Positions 24,306 through 37,485 are shown, numbered from the stretch's first letter. The stretch: 64,000 bases of DNA from Lingula anatina (GCF_001039355.2 NW_019774092.1:358109-422108); one strand, 5' to 3'. Notes: a model not told the origin generated them from the letters alone. Numbers and translations: made by a program.

Positions 24306-27300
24306 GTCAAGAAAGTTAACGTTGTCCCTCTTTCAATCGTATGTCCTTTGGTTTACAAATGATCACACGACAGCTGTAAAGCGTTCTAAATAATGTTTTT
24401 TTTAAATTCCATATACCGTATTTATCATTACTTAGGGTACATAAAAGATGTTAATAGCATGTAGTATGTATGTATGTATGTATCTATTTACTTTCCATCT
24501 ATTCAATTCTATTCTAATTATGGGTTTATTTATTTTATCATTATATTTTTACATTTTGCAAGACTGGTGCAGTATTTTGAGGTCGTTTTATATGGTTTTT
24601 GAATTCATATAATTAACAGTGCCAAAATGACAGCTGACCGCGAGCAGAGATGATGCCCCTACAGTTTGTCGAGAACGTGTACTGTTGGTGTTATTCTCAT
24701 AAAGGATTATCTATTGTATATCAAGTCCAGAGTCCTTTGTATATATATGCCAGTTCGAATTGCATTATTATCACCATTTCTGTGGTGCTAAAGATTAAGC
24801 ACGCACAAGCGCGTGCACACACACACACACACACACACGCTAAAACAATCTGTTTAGCTACCGATTGCAGCAGAGAAGATAATTTCTGTTCCCCTCCAGA
24901 TGGCGCAATAGAACGGTTTGGTTTGACACACCTGGCAAAAACTGCTCAGATCGCAGTATGCAGTAGACCATATATGGACAGCCAGTGACCTACATAATGT
25001 CATTTTACTTTGGGGTGTGGAAGGGTCTGAAGCTAAATTTAATTAATTTAATCTGGTGTATTTCGAAATATGCGGGAAACAAAAGCTTTCTGAGCATTAC
25101 TATTTTTTTGTACATGTACATTGTTTATCAAGTTTTGTCTGTCAATTTATGCTAACTTATAAATAGAACCTTGCTCTTCCTGCTTCCTACCCCCATGGAT
25201 CATTTGAAACATAAACCCTTGGAAGAGATGTCACTTCTTCAGTTCTGAGTGACCAGGGTGTGGATGCGAGGCGGCCAGGATACTAAGTATATATATATGG
25301 ATATTTCAGTTTTAACCGATTTAACGAAACGTTCTAAGACAATGGCTTTAGGTATTTGTCGAAAACTTATCTTTGATGCATTTTAAAAATGAGTTTGACA
25401 GCTGTATGTTGAACACTGGGTTTTGCCATCCACCAAAATTTTCCCCACGTGATAATTTGTGTCCTCCATGACACCTTTATTTCATCACGCACCTCATGAC
25501 AGGGAAGTTGTACCTCACGTTAACTTCACAGAACTTGAAACTACATCGGTAGATTTAGTAGTGGAATTAAGTTTTACAGGCGAAATAATCGAGATGGGGA
25601 AAATTCTGTGGAATGGCTCTTTTAAAATTTTGGCTGTTGAAATTTTATAAGTAGATTTGAATAAGATTTTGTGTCATAATTATAGTTCAGCAAAAGAGTC
25701 GCAATTGAAGATTAACGGACAGGATAAAGGTTTAGTGATATACTCCCATTTCTTATTTTGGCATGATTTCACAAATAATACCATACAATGACCCACTGAA
25801 GTGTGTGACCTAGTTAATAGTTACAATGCTTTTTGCGTGGCTGATTATGAAAGCAACCCTTTTCAAGGCATAGGGGGCGAATTGCTATCGCCAATTTGCA
25901 ATTTAAATTTGAACGTAATTTTGATATTTCTCATTTATGGCTAATGTCAATATCACGTTGTCTAAAGCAATTTACCATGATTTTTTGCCTCCAAATTTCA
26001 AAGACTTCTGTGAAAATTCAAAACGTAGCATATTTAAAACTGCGTAGTCATTAGTAACAAGACTGGTTTTATTTCACCAAAAATAAAAGCGCCCCTTATG
26101 CCTTTAAACATGTTTTACTATAATTGTAAGTCTGAGTTTGCCTCCGTGACGTTTGTAGAACTATATGCGGTATTCTTCAGCAAGGCAGCAAGTTGTGACT
26201 TAACGTTTATTTCAAAGTAAATATAATGCTAAAAAACGGAAAACTTATTTATCTTGTTCAGAGAAACTGACAAGTGAAGCTCAGTTTGACCTTTTCAACA
26301 AAAGATGAAAAAAAGCAACCTTGAAAACTCTGTTCAGGTAATTTTGCACATTTGATGATTTATGTTACTTTTTCACGTTCCTTAAAATGCTATGGAGAGA
26401 AATAAAACTTACTAAAGCAGTCTTACGTTATTGCTCTTGCAAATAATACATAATTAATTCATTTTTAAAATTATTTAATGCTTAGTTGACAAAATTCTAT
26501 CAAAATATTTGAAAAATTCATATTTTCATTTTCTAAGTAGAGAGCATTTCACTCATCATTAGGAACTTGGCATTTACAATATTTTTACTCGATTCGAACT
26601 CCTGTAATAAAATTCTTGATTTTGAAGACATACAATGAGGGCTAGACCCCTAATTAAACAAACAAAAAAATGGAAATTCCAGCAATTTCTCCTGATCCCA
26701 AAAACGTTTCGAAACTACGATCTGAAAATTACGTTTGGGGTTCCAAATTTCTATAATTCTATCACCACGTGTGAAATTCATAAGTCTTTATCTCCATAGC
26801 AAGGAGAACTCGAAATTTAGTACTTAAAACTCGTAATTGTAGAGTTTTTTGAAGCTTGAAAACTTGCTGTCTTGTCGAATGTAAAGTGTCATTTTTACGG
26901 ACCACAATCGATCATTTTGTTTGATCAATGCAGTATGTAAAGTTCACACATTTAAGGCCCAATTTGCGAAAATTACATGAAGTTACAAACTGATGTGGCT
27001 AATCCATGTTTACCTGTTAAACTGTGCAAAAAAATAAAAATAATAATAATAGATAAATAAATAAAAATAAAAATAAACACGAATATATGTTAAACGTTTT
27101 GGTTATTTATCTAAATTTGCTCATCTGAATTGTAATCTTAATATTACCTATTTTTTTAAAGTTAAGGTGAGTACAGTGTGCAGTATTTTTTGTAATTATT
27201 TGTTAATTATGGCTTGCATTTGTGGTATTAATTTGTTGAACAGATCCCTTTTTTTGCATAAAGATGAAGGGACCAGTCATGTTATCAAAATTTCCCCATT

Positions 27301-28163
27301 TTTAAAACCGATGCTTTTTAAAAATTCCATCTCAGCAGCATCTTCAGAATATCGAGCAGCAGATGCAGAGATGTTTACGTTCTCGTATGGTGCAAACCAT
27401 TTGTTACAAATTTTTGGACTTAAAAATAAAATATAAATGCAAGGTGTTATAAGTAAAACCATGATTTGTCCCTCCATTTTGCCTGGGTTTGATAATTACA
27501 CATATTGCAATTGCTAAAATGCCTTTTGTCAATAAGCAATGTCTCTACGGGAATTTTTTTTACATTCCCCATTGAAGTATATCTCTTTTGGTGTAATTGG
27601 CTGTATCGGTTGCTGTAAAATGTTAACATTTATTTCACACACGGTTTGTGACAATTTTTTTGCAACACATAGTAAAAGTTTTTTCCTTTCAAGCAATAAC
27701 TGTGATAAAATGAAACAAAAACAATGGCAGATGCATGGTATTTTTAAAGGGTGCCACGCTATGAAATTCTTGACAATTTGGAACATTTTTGTAACTTTTA
27801 AAATCATAATTTATCATATCAGAGTGAGTCTCTTTCGATTTTTACCTGTGGTGGTGTGGGTGAGACAAATACTAGATCTGCCGTTGTTTTTGTTAAAATG
27901 TAATTTTAAAATCTGATTCACATTTTATCTGAGATCAAACATTAGCCAAGTAGTTTATTAGATAGTTTATTTATCAAATTAAACTTGAGCGAGTTAATGC
28001 AGATATCAATATTTTTGTTTTTACATATCTGAATATTCAAAACTTATTGTGATTAAAATATTTTTAAAATCTTTAACAAGTGGATCTTTGAAAATATGAG
28101 AATACACCAGTGGCAGTTTATTTTGCTTCAAATAAAGTACTTTACAATTATATGCAAAATGAC
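24306..28163. other. Intergenic, no gene seen
   Basis: Very AT-rich, with an (AC)n array at 24816-24838 and only chance frames. Nothing with splice signals, a signal peptide or a domain. Confidence 0.55.
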
Positions 28164-28313
28164 TTGGCGTTTTCATTGGCTCGGTGGAGCTCTAAGGGTG
28201 GGGGTTCGATTTGGGTACTTGGAACATATTAAATTCTTGTTCGAAAGGGCTTTTCAAAATACTCTTTAGTTACTATAAAAGGAAAGTCTACCGGGGGTGG
28301 GTGGGCGGGAACA

Positions 28314-28385
28314 CTTGGAGGAGTGGATAGCACGCGAGACTAGGACCCAGCAAGACTTGGGTTCGAAACCTGGCGCTTCTAGGTC
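28314..28385 (+). repeat. tRNA-like element (SINE head or tRNA pseudogene) 1
   Basis: Contains an A-box-like TGGATAGCACGCGAG and, about 27 bases later, a B-box GGGTTCGAAACC. The spacing suits a tRNA-derived RNA polymerase III promoter. I could not fold a full cloverleaf, so a SINE head or decayed tRNA is more likely than a working tRNA gene. Confidence 0.5.
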
Positions 28386-28470
28386 CCAGCAAATTACCTT
28401 TTGCAAAAAAATCTAGATAAGTAATTTAAACTGCGACAAGAGGATCCTAAGAACGGGTAGAAAGCAAGAA

Positions 28471-28540
28471 GAGTCGGTGGCTCAATAGATAAGACGCCAG
28501 GATGGTGAACAGGAGGTGATGAGTTCGAGGCGAGCTAGGA
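28471..28540 (+). repeat. tRNA-like element 2
   Basis: GTCGGTGGCTCAATAGATAA (A-box-like) and GAGTTCGAGGC (B-box-like), about 40 bases apart, on the same strand and 155 bases downstream of the first tRNA-like element. A third weaker GGGTTCGATTTGG lies near 28203. Confidence 0.45.
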
Positions 28541-31415
28541 CTATAAACTTTTAAGTTTTGAACGAAGTAAAGCATTTGCACGTTTATTATTGTCATATGA
28601 ATTATTTACAAAAGCTTTTCTACAAAAATAATGAAAATAAAACATTTTTTGCCCCAAATTAAAACAAACAAAAAGGGCAGTATATATTTGTATATAAAAC
28701 AAGTCGAGATTTTATGCATTTGAACATTGTTACTAAAATACAGATTTACAAAAAAAGTTCAGGATTGTAACATTTGAAAGAATTTGGCAAGAACTGATAA
28801 TGAACAAAATGGATTTTTAACAAACATTACTTGCCAAATTTTTGTCAAAGTTGACGTAAGTGCTTTGTCATCATCGAATTAAATCAAAAACATTTCCGTT
28901 CAAATTCAGAGGTTGTAACAATTTTAAAAATGCGTATAATCTGCTGTAAGCGCCATTCGTGCACTAATGCACACGCGCATGTAAGCACACCTTGTCCTAT
29001 GTCGTCTTGTTGAATTTTGCACACAAAATCGAACAGTCGCCAATATTTTTTCATGTTTGTAAGATTCCAGGATGTTTTGCCAATCGATATTTTTGTTTTC
29101 TTTGCATTAAATCCGAAAATAAATATAATACAGTGCGTAATTGTGGATGAAAATTTACACTTGCAAAGCAGGGGAATCAGGAGCGACATAAAGACATGGG
29201 AGGCTTACAAGATTATCCAAGTCTTTGCCAAATTCAGAATAATATGCAAACAAAGCTGAAAAGGTTACACAAAAATCAGTATACTACATGTGACTTTTCA
29301 CATTCACTTAAAATTAACTCTGGTTCTCGTTTTTCAGTGATGACACTAAGCACAAATAACACAACATAGGAATGCAGGACTGATATCTCACCAAGCCTAT
29401 CTTTCTCAATAACCCGAAAATAAATTTAAATGCTTGAGAATACAAAACAACTTTATTAGAAAATTCCTATTCACGTTTTAGGCATGTTTTTCACTAGAAA
29501 AATTCAAACCAAAAGAAGTATTAAAGGTCAGATACCCTTTGGTTGATTATCGAAATTAGGGTTTAGAGGAACAAAATAACATTTTAAGATGATAATACCG
29601 TAACATTCTTAAATAAGTAACTGACATAAAAACTGTAAGAATGGAATTATAAATTGTTCGCTATCTTTTTAAGCAAAATTGACAAAAGTTGACGGTCTAA
29701 TAATGCATTGAAGCCTATCAGAATACCCATTACCTCCCGAAATTTGGGCTTTGCGACAGCTTAAGGGATTTTGAAAATATGGAATGCAAAAGGCTATGCA
29801 TCATTAATGTCAGTCCTACAGAAACATTCTAATTGACAAACGATATCTAAATGAAGTCTATTTCCCATTTTTGTTTTTCGACATTTCTTTTTTGTAATAC
29901 AAGTCCTAAACGGCATACAATGTATAAATGATACTAATCCTGGGAAATTTTTAAAGCCAACTATAGGAAGAGTTTTCTTATCATATCTACTACTGCAATA
30001 TGAAATTAATTTTTATTTTGGATGGCAATCTTTACCCCACCCCATGGTTTAACTTTCAGAAAACAGATATTTGATCCCCGCCCAGCACTGAAAACACCGA
30101 GAACCAGAGAAAGTTTATTCACAGCCACAGTGCCACATTCATAATTATTAAAAGATCGTTATAATACATGTGGACAATTCTGCAGTAACGTGTTCACATT
30201 TTTCCCGTTAAATAATTTTTGGATTTCTAAGATGTTTTATGTATTATAATCGGCGTCTTTAGAACACTTACATCTTTTCCTATTTTTCGAATGCACAAAT
30301 GATAAATGTAATTGAACGAAGATTTCCTATATACATTTTTCGTAATGCGGTTGCAATGTCTTTCCTTCCCAGAAGTCAACATCATTTAAAATGAATAAGA
30401 TTACATTATCAAGTTCACAGCGAGGTGTCATACTGCAGATTCGCCCACACGTATTTTTAGTGACAAATAGAAAACATTTCTCTTCTTGGAAATTAATATA
30501 TGATAATTTTAAAACAATCACTGTTATTTTTATACGGACATTTCTGCTAAATAAGAACTTCAAATCTGCCGTTTCATGTTCGAAAAGGGACGGGTATCAA
30601 CTTGACTCAAAAGTACACATAAATTGCCCTCGTAACACCATGATCAGATAGAGTACTGTATTACAACATAGTAACATACAATTACCAAGAAAAGCAAACC
30701 AACGTCATGCAGGGCGGACGCTTAGTATGGATTTAATTTCTTGGAAAAGTTTCTTAATAAAAAGCTCATTTTATTCAACTTTTAATTTGAAATACGTTTT
30801 GGAGCAGAATGTTACAACCAAAAGCAAGCATAATATTCCGTACTAAATGTCGTCCCTGCAAATTAACGAGCAGACAAACGTCGACCTAGGAGTCAATCTT
30901 AGCATGGGTGTGGGGTTGTATTTTGTCGAACACGAAACCTGTCTCTGAGTAGGACGCTTCTGGTATCTTCGTAAACGGTACTTAGAGTCACTGGAATAGA
31001 AGGAATAAATTCACATTCATGAAACAATATCTAAAAATCTGATAAAGCTTGGATAACGCAGTACTTGCTCATTACAGCAATTCGTATCTTTTGCATTATA
31101 ATGAACAAATCGCAATTAAGCTTTGAAATAATACAAATATATATTTTTATGTTGAAACCTTATGGAAAGTTAACTGCATCAAAAACAAAAGGGTGCCCAA
31201 AAGGCACTGAGGGAAAGCTAAGAGACAGTATCCTTCACGTCAGTTAGATGTCCCCATGGTCATTATGCTTAGAGTGCACCATTTCGGGGAAAATATCGTC
31301 ACTGCAAAACTAAGAAATGCTACAGTACCTTTTCTACCAACTGTACGGAACTTACTAGATACTACAGCCGGTTTCAGTGGTATCTTTTCGGTTCACGTGT
31401 GGCAGTAACAGGAAT
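28541..31415. other. Intergenic, no gene seen
   Basis: AT-rich with no recognised gene. Opposed open frames overlap at 28884-29259 and 30327-30651, as expected from chance in this composition. Confidence 0.5.
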
Positions 31416-31580
31416 ATGGCAGGGGACATTCTTCTTTTCCATCTTCTACTGACCTTGGTCCTATCTGAGCACCTCTCACCAAAACGTTCTCCTGATTTAC
31501 ATAATAATGAAGAGGTCACCTACTTTCCGCGCGGACGCTTCGGTTTGAATTTTAGTCTGGTTTATGAGAAGGCACAATAG
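31416..31580 (+). CDS. Possible small secreted peptide (54 aa), uncertain
   Basis: The frame from ATG 31416 codes for MAGDILLFHLLLTLVLSEHL, a good-looking signal sequence, then a hydrophilic tail containing EEVTYFPRGRFGLNF, and ends at TAG 31578-31580. An acceptor-like CCGGTTTCAG lies about 40 bases before the ATG. The PRGRFG string looks like an RFamide core with its amidation glycine, but it is not followed by the basic cleavage site expected of a neuropeptide precursor. It could equally be a chance frame. No neighbour supports a role. Confidence 0.25.
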   Translation: MAGDILLFHLLLTLVLSEHLSPKRSPDLHNNEEVTYFPRGRFGLNFSLVYEKAQ

Positions 31581-32165
31581 TCTCCATCTCGAAATGAGGA
31601 TTAGAGGTTTATAAAATTATAATGACACATACAAACACAACAAATATAAATAAATAAAATAATACGCATTTCAAAGTCAACACACTTGATATTGAGCATA
31701 TAAACCAGTTGTCATACCTGTAGGTCGCATGAACAAACTAGGGGGGATTGTGATAGAAAAGACAGGATTTTCATTCAACCTTACGGTACAGCATAAACTG
31801 TTATAAACATATGGTTATTGGTATTTCTTTTTTTCTTCGTTTTTTTCTCCTTAAAACATAGACGGACACTTAAAAAAAACGTTTAAGTTTCACAGGTTTA
31901 TTGAATTGTCTTGTATGATACTTCCATAGGTAATTTTCCATAAGTAAACTCTACAGAATTAATACTTAAACTGTCTTTGCACGGATAAAACACACATATT
32001 AAAAATGAGCAAAATAGTTTTAAAAAATTGGTCTATATTTGTATTGTATCAAGGTTCTCTTGTGTCGATTATCGTGTGTGTCTACGGCATACTGCAAATA
32101 TCTCCTGTAGGCGGCGCGGCATGCCTCTACCAAGGATTACAAGTCTGTTTTGTGGGATATTGTCC
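31581..32165. other. Intergenic, nothing seen
   Basis: AT-rich sequence without recognised features. Confidence 0.5.
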
Positions 32166-32419
32166 CAGTGGCGGATTTAGGGGGGTGTCGGGGAGGGGGG
32201 GGGTCCTGAACCCTCCTTCGATTTCTGAAAAAAATCACACTAATGGTCCCCTCTTGAAATAAGAATTTTGACCAGCTATATCATACTGGTATTTCTAAAC
32301 CGTACCAAATTGGCATCGTTCGCACTCACCGGGCCCCGAACCCCACGCCAAGGGGAGGGGGGGGGGGTCGACTTCGCATCCACGGACCCCCCTTCAAATA
32401 ATGCTGGATCCGCCCTTGT
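32166..32419. mobile_element. CAGTGGCGGATTTAGG-type inverted-repeat element
   Basis: Left end CAGTGGCGGATTTAGGGGGG, right end CTGGATCCGCCCTTG (imperfect inverted repeat), with G-rich and C-rich subterminal runs. The core (TCGATTTCTGAAAAAAATCACAC, then TGGTCCCCTCTTGAAAT) is shared with the 46461-46763 copy. A further half element in the other orientation follows at 32486-32535 (ending CCTAAATCCGCTACTA). Non-coding, so non-autonomous. Confidence 0.75.
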
Positions 32420-33031
32420 GTCCCAATCATCCCGAAGAGCTTGATATAGCTGTACCAGGGCATTAGGGTGTGGACTCTTGAGAAATCAAAGGGAGGGGGG
32501 GTCAGGACCCTCTGACACTCCCCTAAATCCGCTACTACAGGCAAAGGTTACAAAAACAACATAAGCTAGATTTTATAACAAATTCATGGGATTCTCCATG
32601 TACTAGCCTAATTAACCATAATTAATTCGTCAGCCAGTTGATAGATCGGTCGCAAACGAGAAAATACAACTGCAGTAATGATAATGAATGATCGTCTCGC
32701 CATATAATTTTTTTTCATTCATATCGCGCTAAGCGTCGTTGTGAGACATTTTTTTGCAAAATCTCCAAAAAAACATATTAGGGGCATGCACTTATCAGTT
32801 TTTAGTTTTAAGTGATGAACGTTAATTTTAAACTTGCGTGTTCATAACAGAAAAAATCAAAATGAACTGAATGCTGCATTATTGAAACGGCATCACTTAA
32901 TCTTAACTCTTGAGAACTTTTAATGTATTTAACGCGTGTAAAAATGCTGTTTTATGATTAATTAACATGATAGACAAGAATGTTTACATGATCGAAATAA
33001 CTATGTGTTAATGAGCTCCATATCTTGATAG

Positions 33032-33231
33032 CCTTTAGATACACAAACTGAATAATTTTCAGACAAAGATGAAAAGGTTGAAAATTTTAACGAGGTTAGA
33101 TTATTACAAACCTCGTCTTGTTTGGCCACAACAATCCTTTAGATACATAATCTGAATAATTTACAGACAAAGATGAAAAGATTGAAAACTTTAACGAGGT
33201 TAGATTATTGCAAACCTCGTCTTGTTTGGTT
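33032..33231. repeat. Tandem duplication, 104-bp unit with internal hairpin
   Basis: Two copies starting CCTTTAGATACA at 33032 and 33136, about 90 percent alike by eye. Each holds the perfect inverted pair ACGAGGTT / AACCTCGT separated by 11 bases, so each copy could form a hairpin. Confidence 0.8.
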
Positions 33232-34152
33232 AGAGCAAAAGCCATAAATAATTTTTGTGTCATTTGCAATCGCTCTTTTTTTCTCAACGTTATTGGCTCA
33301 AATTCTTGTCCTGTGGAAAAGTATTGTCACTTTCACAGTCTTAATGGCTACAATTTAAAAGTATAATTACATCCACTGGTGTTAACAGAAGCTAGAGCTG
33401 ACACGAGTCTTGCCGAGTAAAGACATCTTAAAGCATCTTAAAGTCTAAAAATTAATAAATAAATAAATAAATAAATACAATAGATTAAAAAAGAATAAAA
33501 AACTGTAAGAAAAATCTCTACACTTTGTAGGGTTTTGGGGGTACAAAACTATTCTAATCGAAAAGTTAAATTCTACGTGCATTCTTTTTCCCATGGTAAA
33601 ATACTTATTATCTTTGTGCAATTCTGGATTAAATTAGTTTGAGTTCCCAAAGGCATCAATGCAAAAAGTAGCTTACTTTGATTCGGTTAATTCATTTGTA
33701 GTAGGCCTATAGTTGAAAAAATATCTATTGATCTGAATCGATCAACAACATTTTGTAACACAGTCTGTACATCATCAATAAATGGATTATTACTGATCTT
33801 TCTGGGTAAAAAGACAGCAAATTTTTTGGTTTGAAAGTTTAGGTTGCGTTTATTTATACCTGACTTAAAATAAAATCATGGATTCATTTGACAGAAGAAC
33901 GGAATTCTTCAATCAATTCCTTCATTTCAGGTATGAGATAATTGAATGGTCACAAGGGATGTATTAAAAACCCAAATCACGATCTATGGAGAAATGGAGT
34001 TACTAGCACAAAGTCCATTAAGTTATTTGTCGAAACTGGTCATGTAAAAGACGCCGGTCTAAGTTTACTTTATGCACGCCCTGTGTACTTCTACCCTGAC
34101 CAGGTGCTCGAGATACCAGCAAAGATGGACCTCCGTCATGCACTTTTCAACA

Positions 34153-34344
34153 CCCCAGCAACCTGGGCGGGAGATCAATATGGAGATATTCTCTTAATAC
34201 CAATCAGTGCCTTTCCCCCGAGGGTCAAGTTAAACTGGTGATGCGTTTAAGTCACATTTCCAGTTTAACTTGACCCTCGGGGAGAGGCAGTGATTGGTAT
34301 TAAGAAAATATCTCCATATTAGTCTTCCTCCCAGGTTGCTGGGG
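34153..34344. repeat. Long inverted repeat: ~86-bp arms, 21-bp loop
   Basis: Left arm 34153-34238 (from CCCCAGCAACCTGGG to AAGTTAAACTGG) pairs with right arm 34260-34344 (from CCAGTTTAACTTGACCC to CAGGTTGCTGGGG) with a few mismatches. The loop is 34239-34259. An open frame that runs through the left arm (33942-34241) has no recognisable domain. Confidence 0.85.
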
Positions 34345-34645
34345 TCGTGGCAAAACCACCACCCGACCACCAATTTACTGTGAATCTCACCGGTGGACCA
34401 CACCCATCAGACCTGCGTCTGTTATAAGATGCCATTCCGTCACCGCACTTTTCTTTTACCTTACTTTTAATGTGTTTTTAAATGAATCTTAATCTTAATG
34501 TATTTTTTAAATATCCTCGGAGTACCAAATGCTTTCTTTCATGTTAGCACTTTTCCTTTACAATTTAATTATTTATCTTATTCTTATTTCGTGAATTTAA
34601 CGATTTATATTATTGTATAATCCAACTATTTCAGCTTCAAATAAG

Positions 34646-34690
<45 letters not shown>

Positions 34691-34916
34691 GTACCTGAAC
34701 ATGCTGCAACTGAAAGCGACCCTCTCTTATTTATGTAATGTAAATTTAGCAAAACTTCCACCCTCTTCGAGCAAGAGAAATTTGAAACGTAAGCGTCACT
34801 TAAAACTGAAAACTACTAAAATCTATAGCTACTCTAGCAAAGTGCATGTTTTTTTTTAGAGATTAACATTAAATAAACATATTATCATAAATACAACTAG
34901 CCTGAGCTCCTGTTTA

Positions 34917-34964
<48 letters not shown>

Positions 34965-36262
34965 AGTGTGCGAACGTCTTTTGCCGCGTTTACTCAGGAG
35001 AGTTAAGAGAGACCCGCGTGCTCTTGTTCATTTCCAAATGCCAATGATTTGATTCGAACCAAAACAGATCACTCGTAATCGTACACTTCGTAGGAATGAA
35101 AACAGGATATGAGACTTGATGATCGTAGTGAACGATAGAGTTTTTGCACTAAAGCTCTGATCAGAAGTATTCTCAAATCAGTCAGTAAGTTTCCGCGTAT
35201 TTTTAGACCACACATTCATGTCATCTGCATTAACTAGTGCATGTATAACACGTGCAAAAGAAAGCAATTCAAAAGGCGCCTTTGTTTTACCCAGTTTTTA
35301 TTTCATGACCAAAATTCATACAGAATATCTTTCCCCCTCACCATCACGTTACCACGCATTATTTTGCTCTAAGTACAATATGCATATAACTACGCTGACG
35401 CATAGCTTGTATATAATAAATATGATAATATAAATTGGGAATAAAAAGACCTTCTCCATCCTGTGTTTCAGTCCCTCGACAACTCGACTGCCTTTTCTAT
35501 GAGTTAATGAATGGGTGTTCATGTTTATGTCAGTCCAGAACTCTCTTTTCAAAACAAATGTGGAAAAATCTGCCATTTAGATGATACAAAATGAAGCTGA
35601 AACCGATTCTGCAAAATATAGGATATTTTGAAGTCCAACTACTCAGAGGTTGATATAATAGTGTATGTATAAACTGATTAGCAATTTCACGCGCAGATTA
35701 AAAATGGAGTCAGTTGGGTTATTTGGCACACACATTCGCGTGTTATAAGTGAATTACTGCCAAGACAAATTCCTCAAGCATCAATTTTCACAGGTAGATA
35801 AAAAAAAATGAGCCGTGTGGCTTGACCTCTTTAAGTTTTAACCGAGTGACGTAAATTTCCCTGTTCACACTTGTTCTCTCAGGCTTTTGCCAATCTTCTT
35901 CAACAACTAACAAATAATCATTATACAAAGCATAATTCTACTACAGAACTCATTTTCAAGTATGGCACTACGTGGTTCCGACATATCCTTAGTCACACCA
36001 CACCACACTTCTCTCTTTTCCTCTCCCCTTCCTCTTAATACCAGTGTAGCAGGCCAAATGAGCCCGTGCTGGGATTAAATCCAGTTCGGGCCAAGCCAGA
36101 GAATACCCCGGGTGATAAACCGTCCTACCACAAACTATACCCCTCCACGCCAGATAATACCGCTACCCATAAGACGTTATAGTCAGTCTCAAACGAGATA
36201 TCGAAAATTAATGTATATCAGAGGGGCACGGGGCTGTGTATCGGGTAGCTAAAAAAAAAAAA
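34345..36262. other. Intergenic with microsatellites
   Basis: (ATT)n at 34647-34689, (GT)n running into (GC)n at 34922-34962; otherwise AT-rich and without supported genes. Confidence 0.55.
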
Positions 36263-36590
36263 TGTTACTAATCTCAAAGTTCAATATCTTCAACAGTTCA
36301 CAAGCTTTGGAATTGAAATTTTTGCACAGATTTTTGATACATTATTATTGGTCAACCGTGAAAACTTCAAGTCTGAGAGTGAAACAGTTTCTATCTTGAA
36401 ATCAACTGTCAGAACTGACATAGGCCGGGTTGACATTTTTATTTTACTTTAATTTTTTCGGTGTGCCAAAACTAAGAGAGGTAGAGTCATGAAATTTTCA
36501 GCATTTATCCAGAACTCTCCTAACATCTCTTAAATTCCATTGCAATAGCTTGAAAACTGTTGAATTTATTGAACTTAGAAATTAGTAACC
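36263..36590. mobile_element. Inverted-repeat element, ~55-bp termini
   Basis: The left part (GTTACTAATCTCAAAGTTCAATATCTTCAACAG at start, described by its ends GTTACTAATC and CAAGCTTTGG) is the imperfect reverse complement of the right part (AAGCTTGAAAAC-like to AATTAGTAAC). About 330 bp in all with no coding frame: MITE-like. Confidence 0.65.
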
Positions 36591-37202
36591 TTTTGAGACC
36601 CCCAGCATAATCTAGCCTAGGTTCATTTGACCCTATTGCAGGTTATTCCGTTCTAGGGGGTATACAGCACTGTGGCCTGCTACTATGGTCTTTATTACAT
36701 CTGTTTTCTTTTACATAAACTAAAATAGTCAGCAGAGATGGAAGCAAATGAGGAAGAAATTAGATACAAAGAAACAATAGATTTAGTTTTTTTTTTAGAA
36801 AATTATTGAATAGGACGGTGGTGGTCAGATAGAGTAAACGTATATGATAATTTTCAGTATTGTGTTCACTATAAAAATTAGTGAACGTGTATTTGACTAC
36901 AACTTAAAATGCTGATATTTTAAGCTACTTTATTTTATATGTGTCTTCACTAGATTACTTTGATTCAGGTTAATTCTTGAGAAGAGCGACAAAAAGATTG
37001 AAGGTAGATAAATAATAGTTATAGTGTAAACGTCAATCAAAATTTTGTGTACATTTACTTGCAATCATCTTTAAAATATTTTCATGTGAAGAGGATGGCA
37101 TCTACAAAGTGACTTACTTTGTATCCTTATGTGCGAGTGACCTTAAAAAAGAACCAAAAGTGATCATAACAGGACACAAGCGGGGTGCTTTAAGTTCAGA
37201 CC

Positions 37203-37304
37203 AAAAATAAATTGAGGTGACGTTACGACGTGCTCACAAAATAAATTGAGGTGACGTTACGACGTGCTCAAAAAATAAATTGAGGTGACGTTACGATGAG
37301 TCAC
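37203..37304. repeat. Three tandem copies of a 34-bp unit
   Basis: The unit is AATAAATTGAGGTGACGTTACGACGTGCTCA-like and begins at about 37205, 37239 and 37273; the third copy diverges at its end. Each unit contains GGTGACGTTA, which includes a TGACGT core like a CREB/ATF site. It lies about 180 bases beyond the stop of gene B, within its 3' side. Confidence 0.85.
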
Positions 37305-37485
37305 TATTAACACTTAATTTTTAGGCTAAAAGTACGAGAAACAAAAATATTCATGGTGTCTAATTTTTAAAAAAAATATCTGTTAAGTGTACCCGCCGTT
37401 CAAATTTTCCGAAGCACTTAAAGAGTGGCCTGAAAGTAACAATTTTTCACAAAAGTAAAAACTGCTTCAGCGGGTAGTTAAAAAG

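Noticed and set aside
33942-34241. 99-codon frame ending in the long hairpin
   Set aside because: It ends inside the inverted repeat and has no recognisable domain or start context; probably chance.
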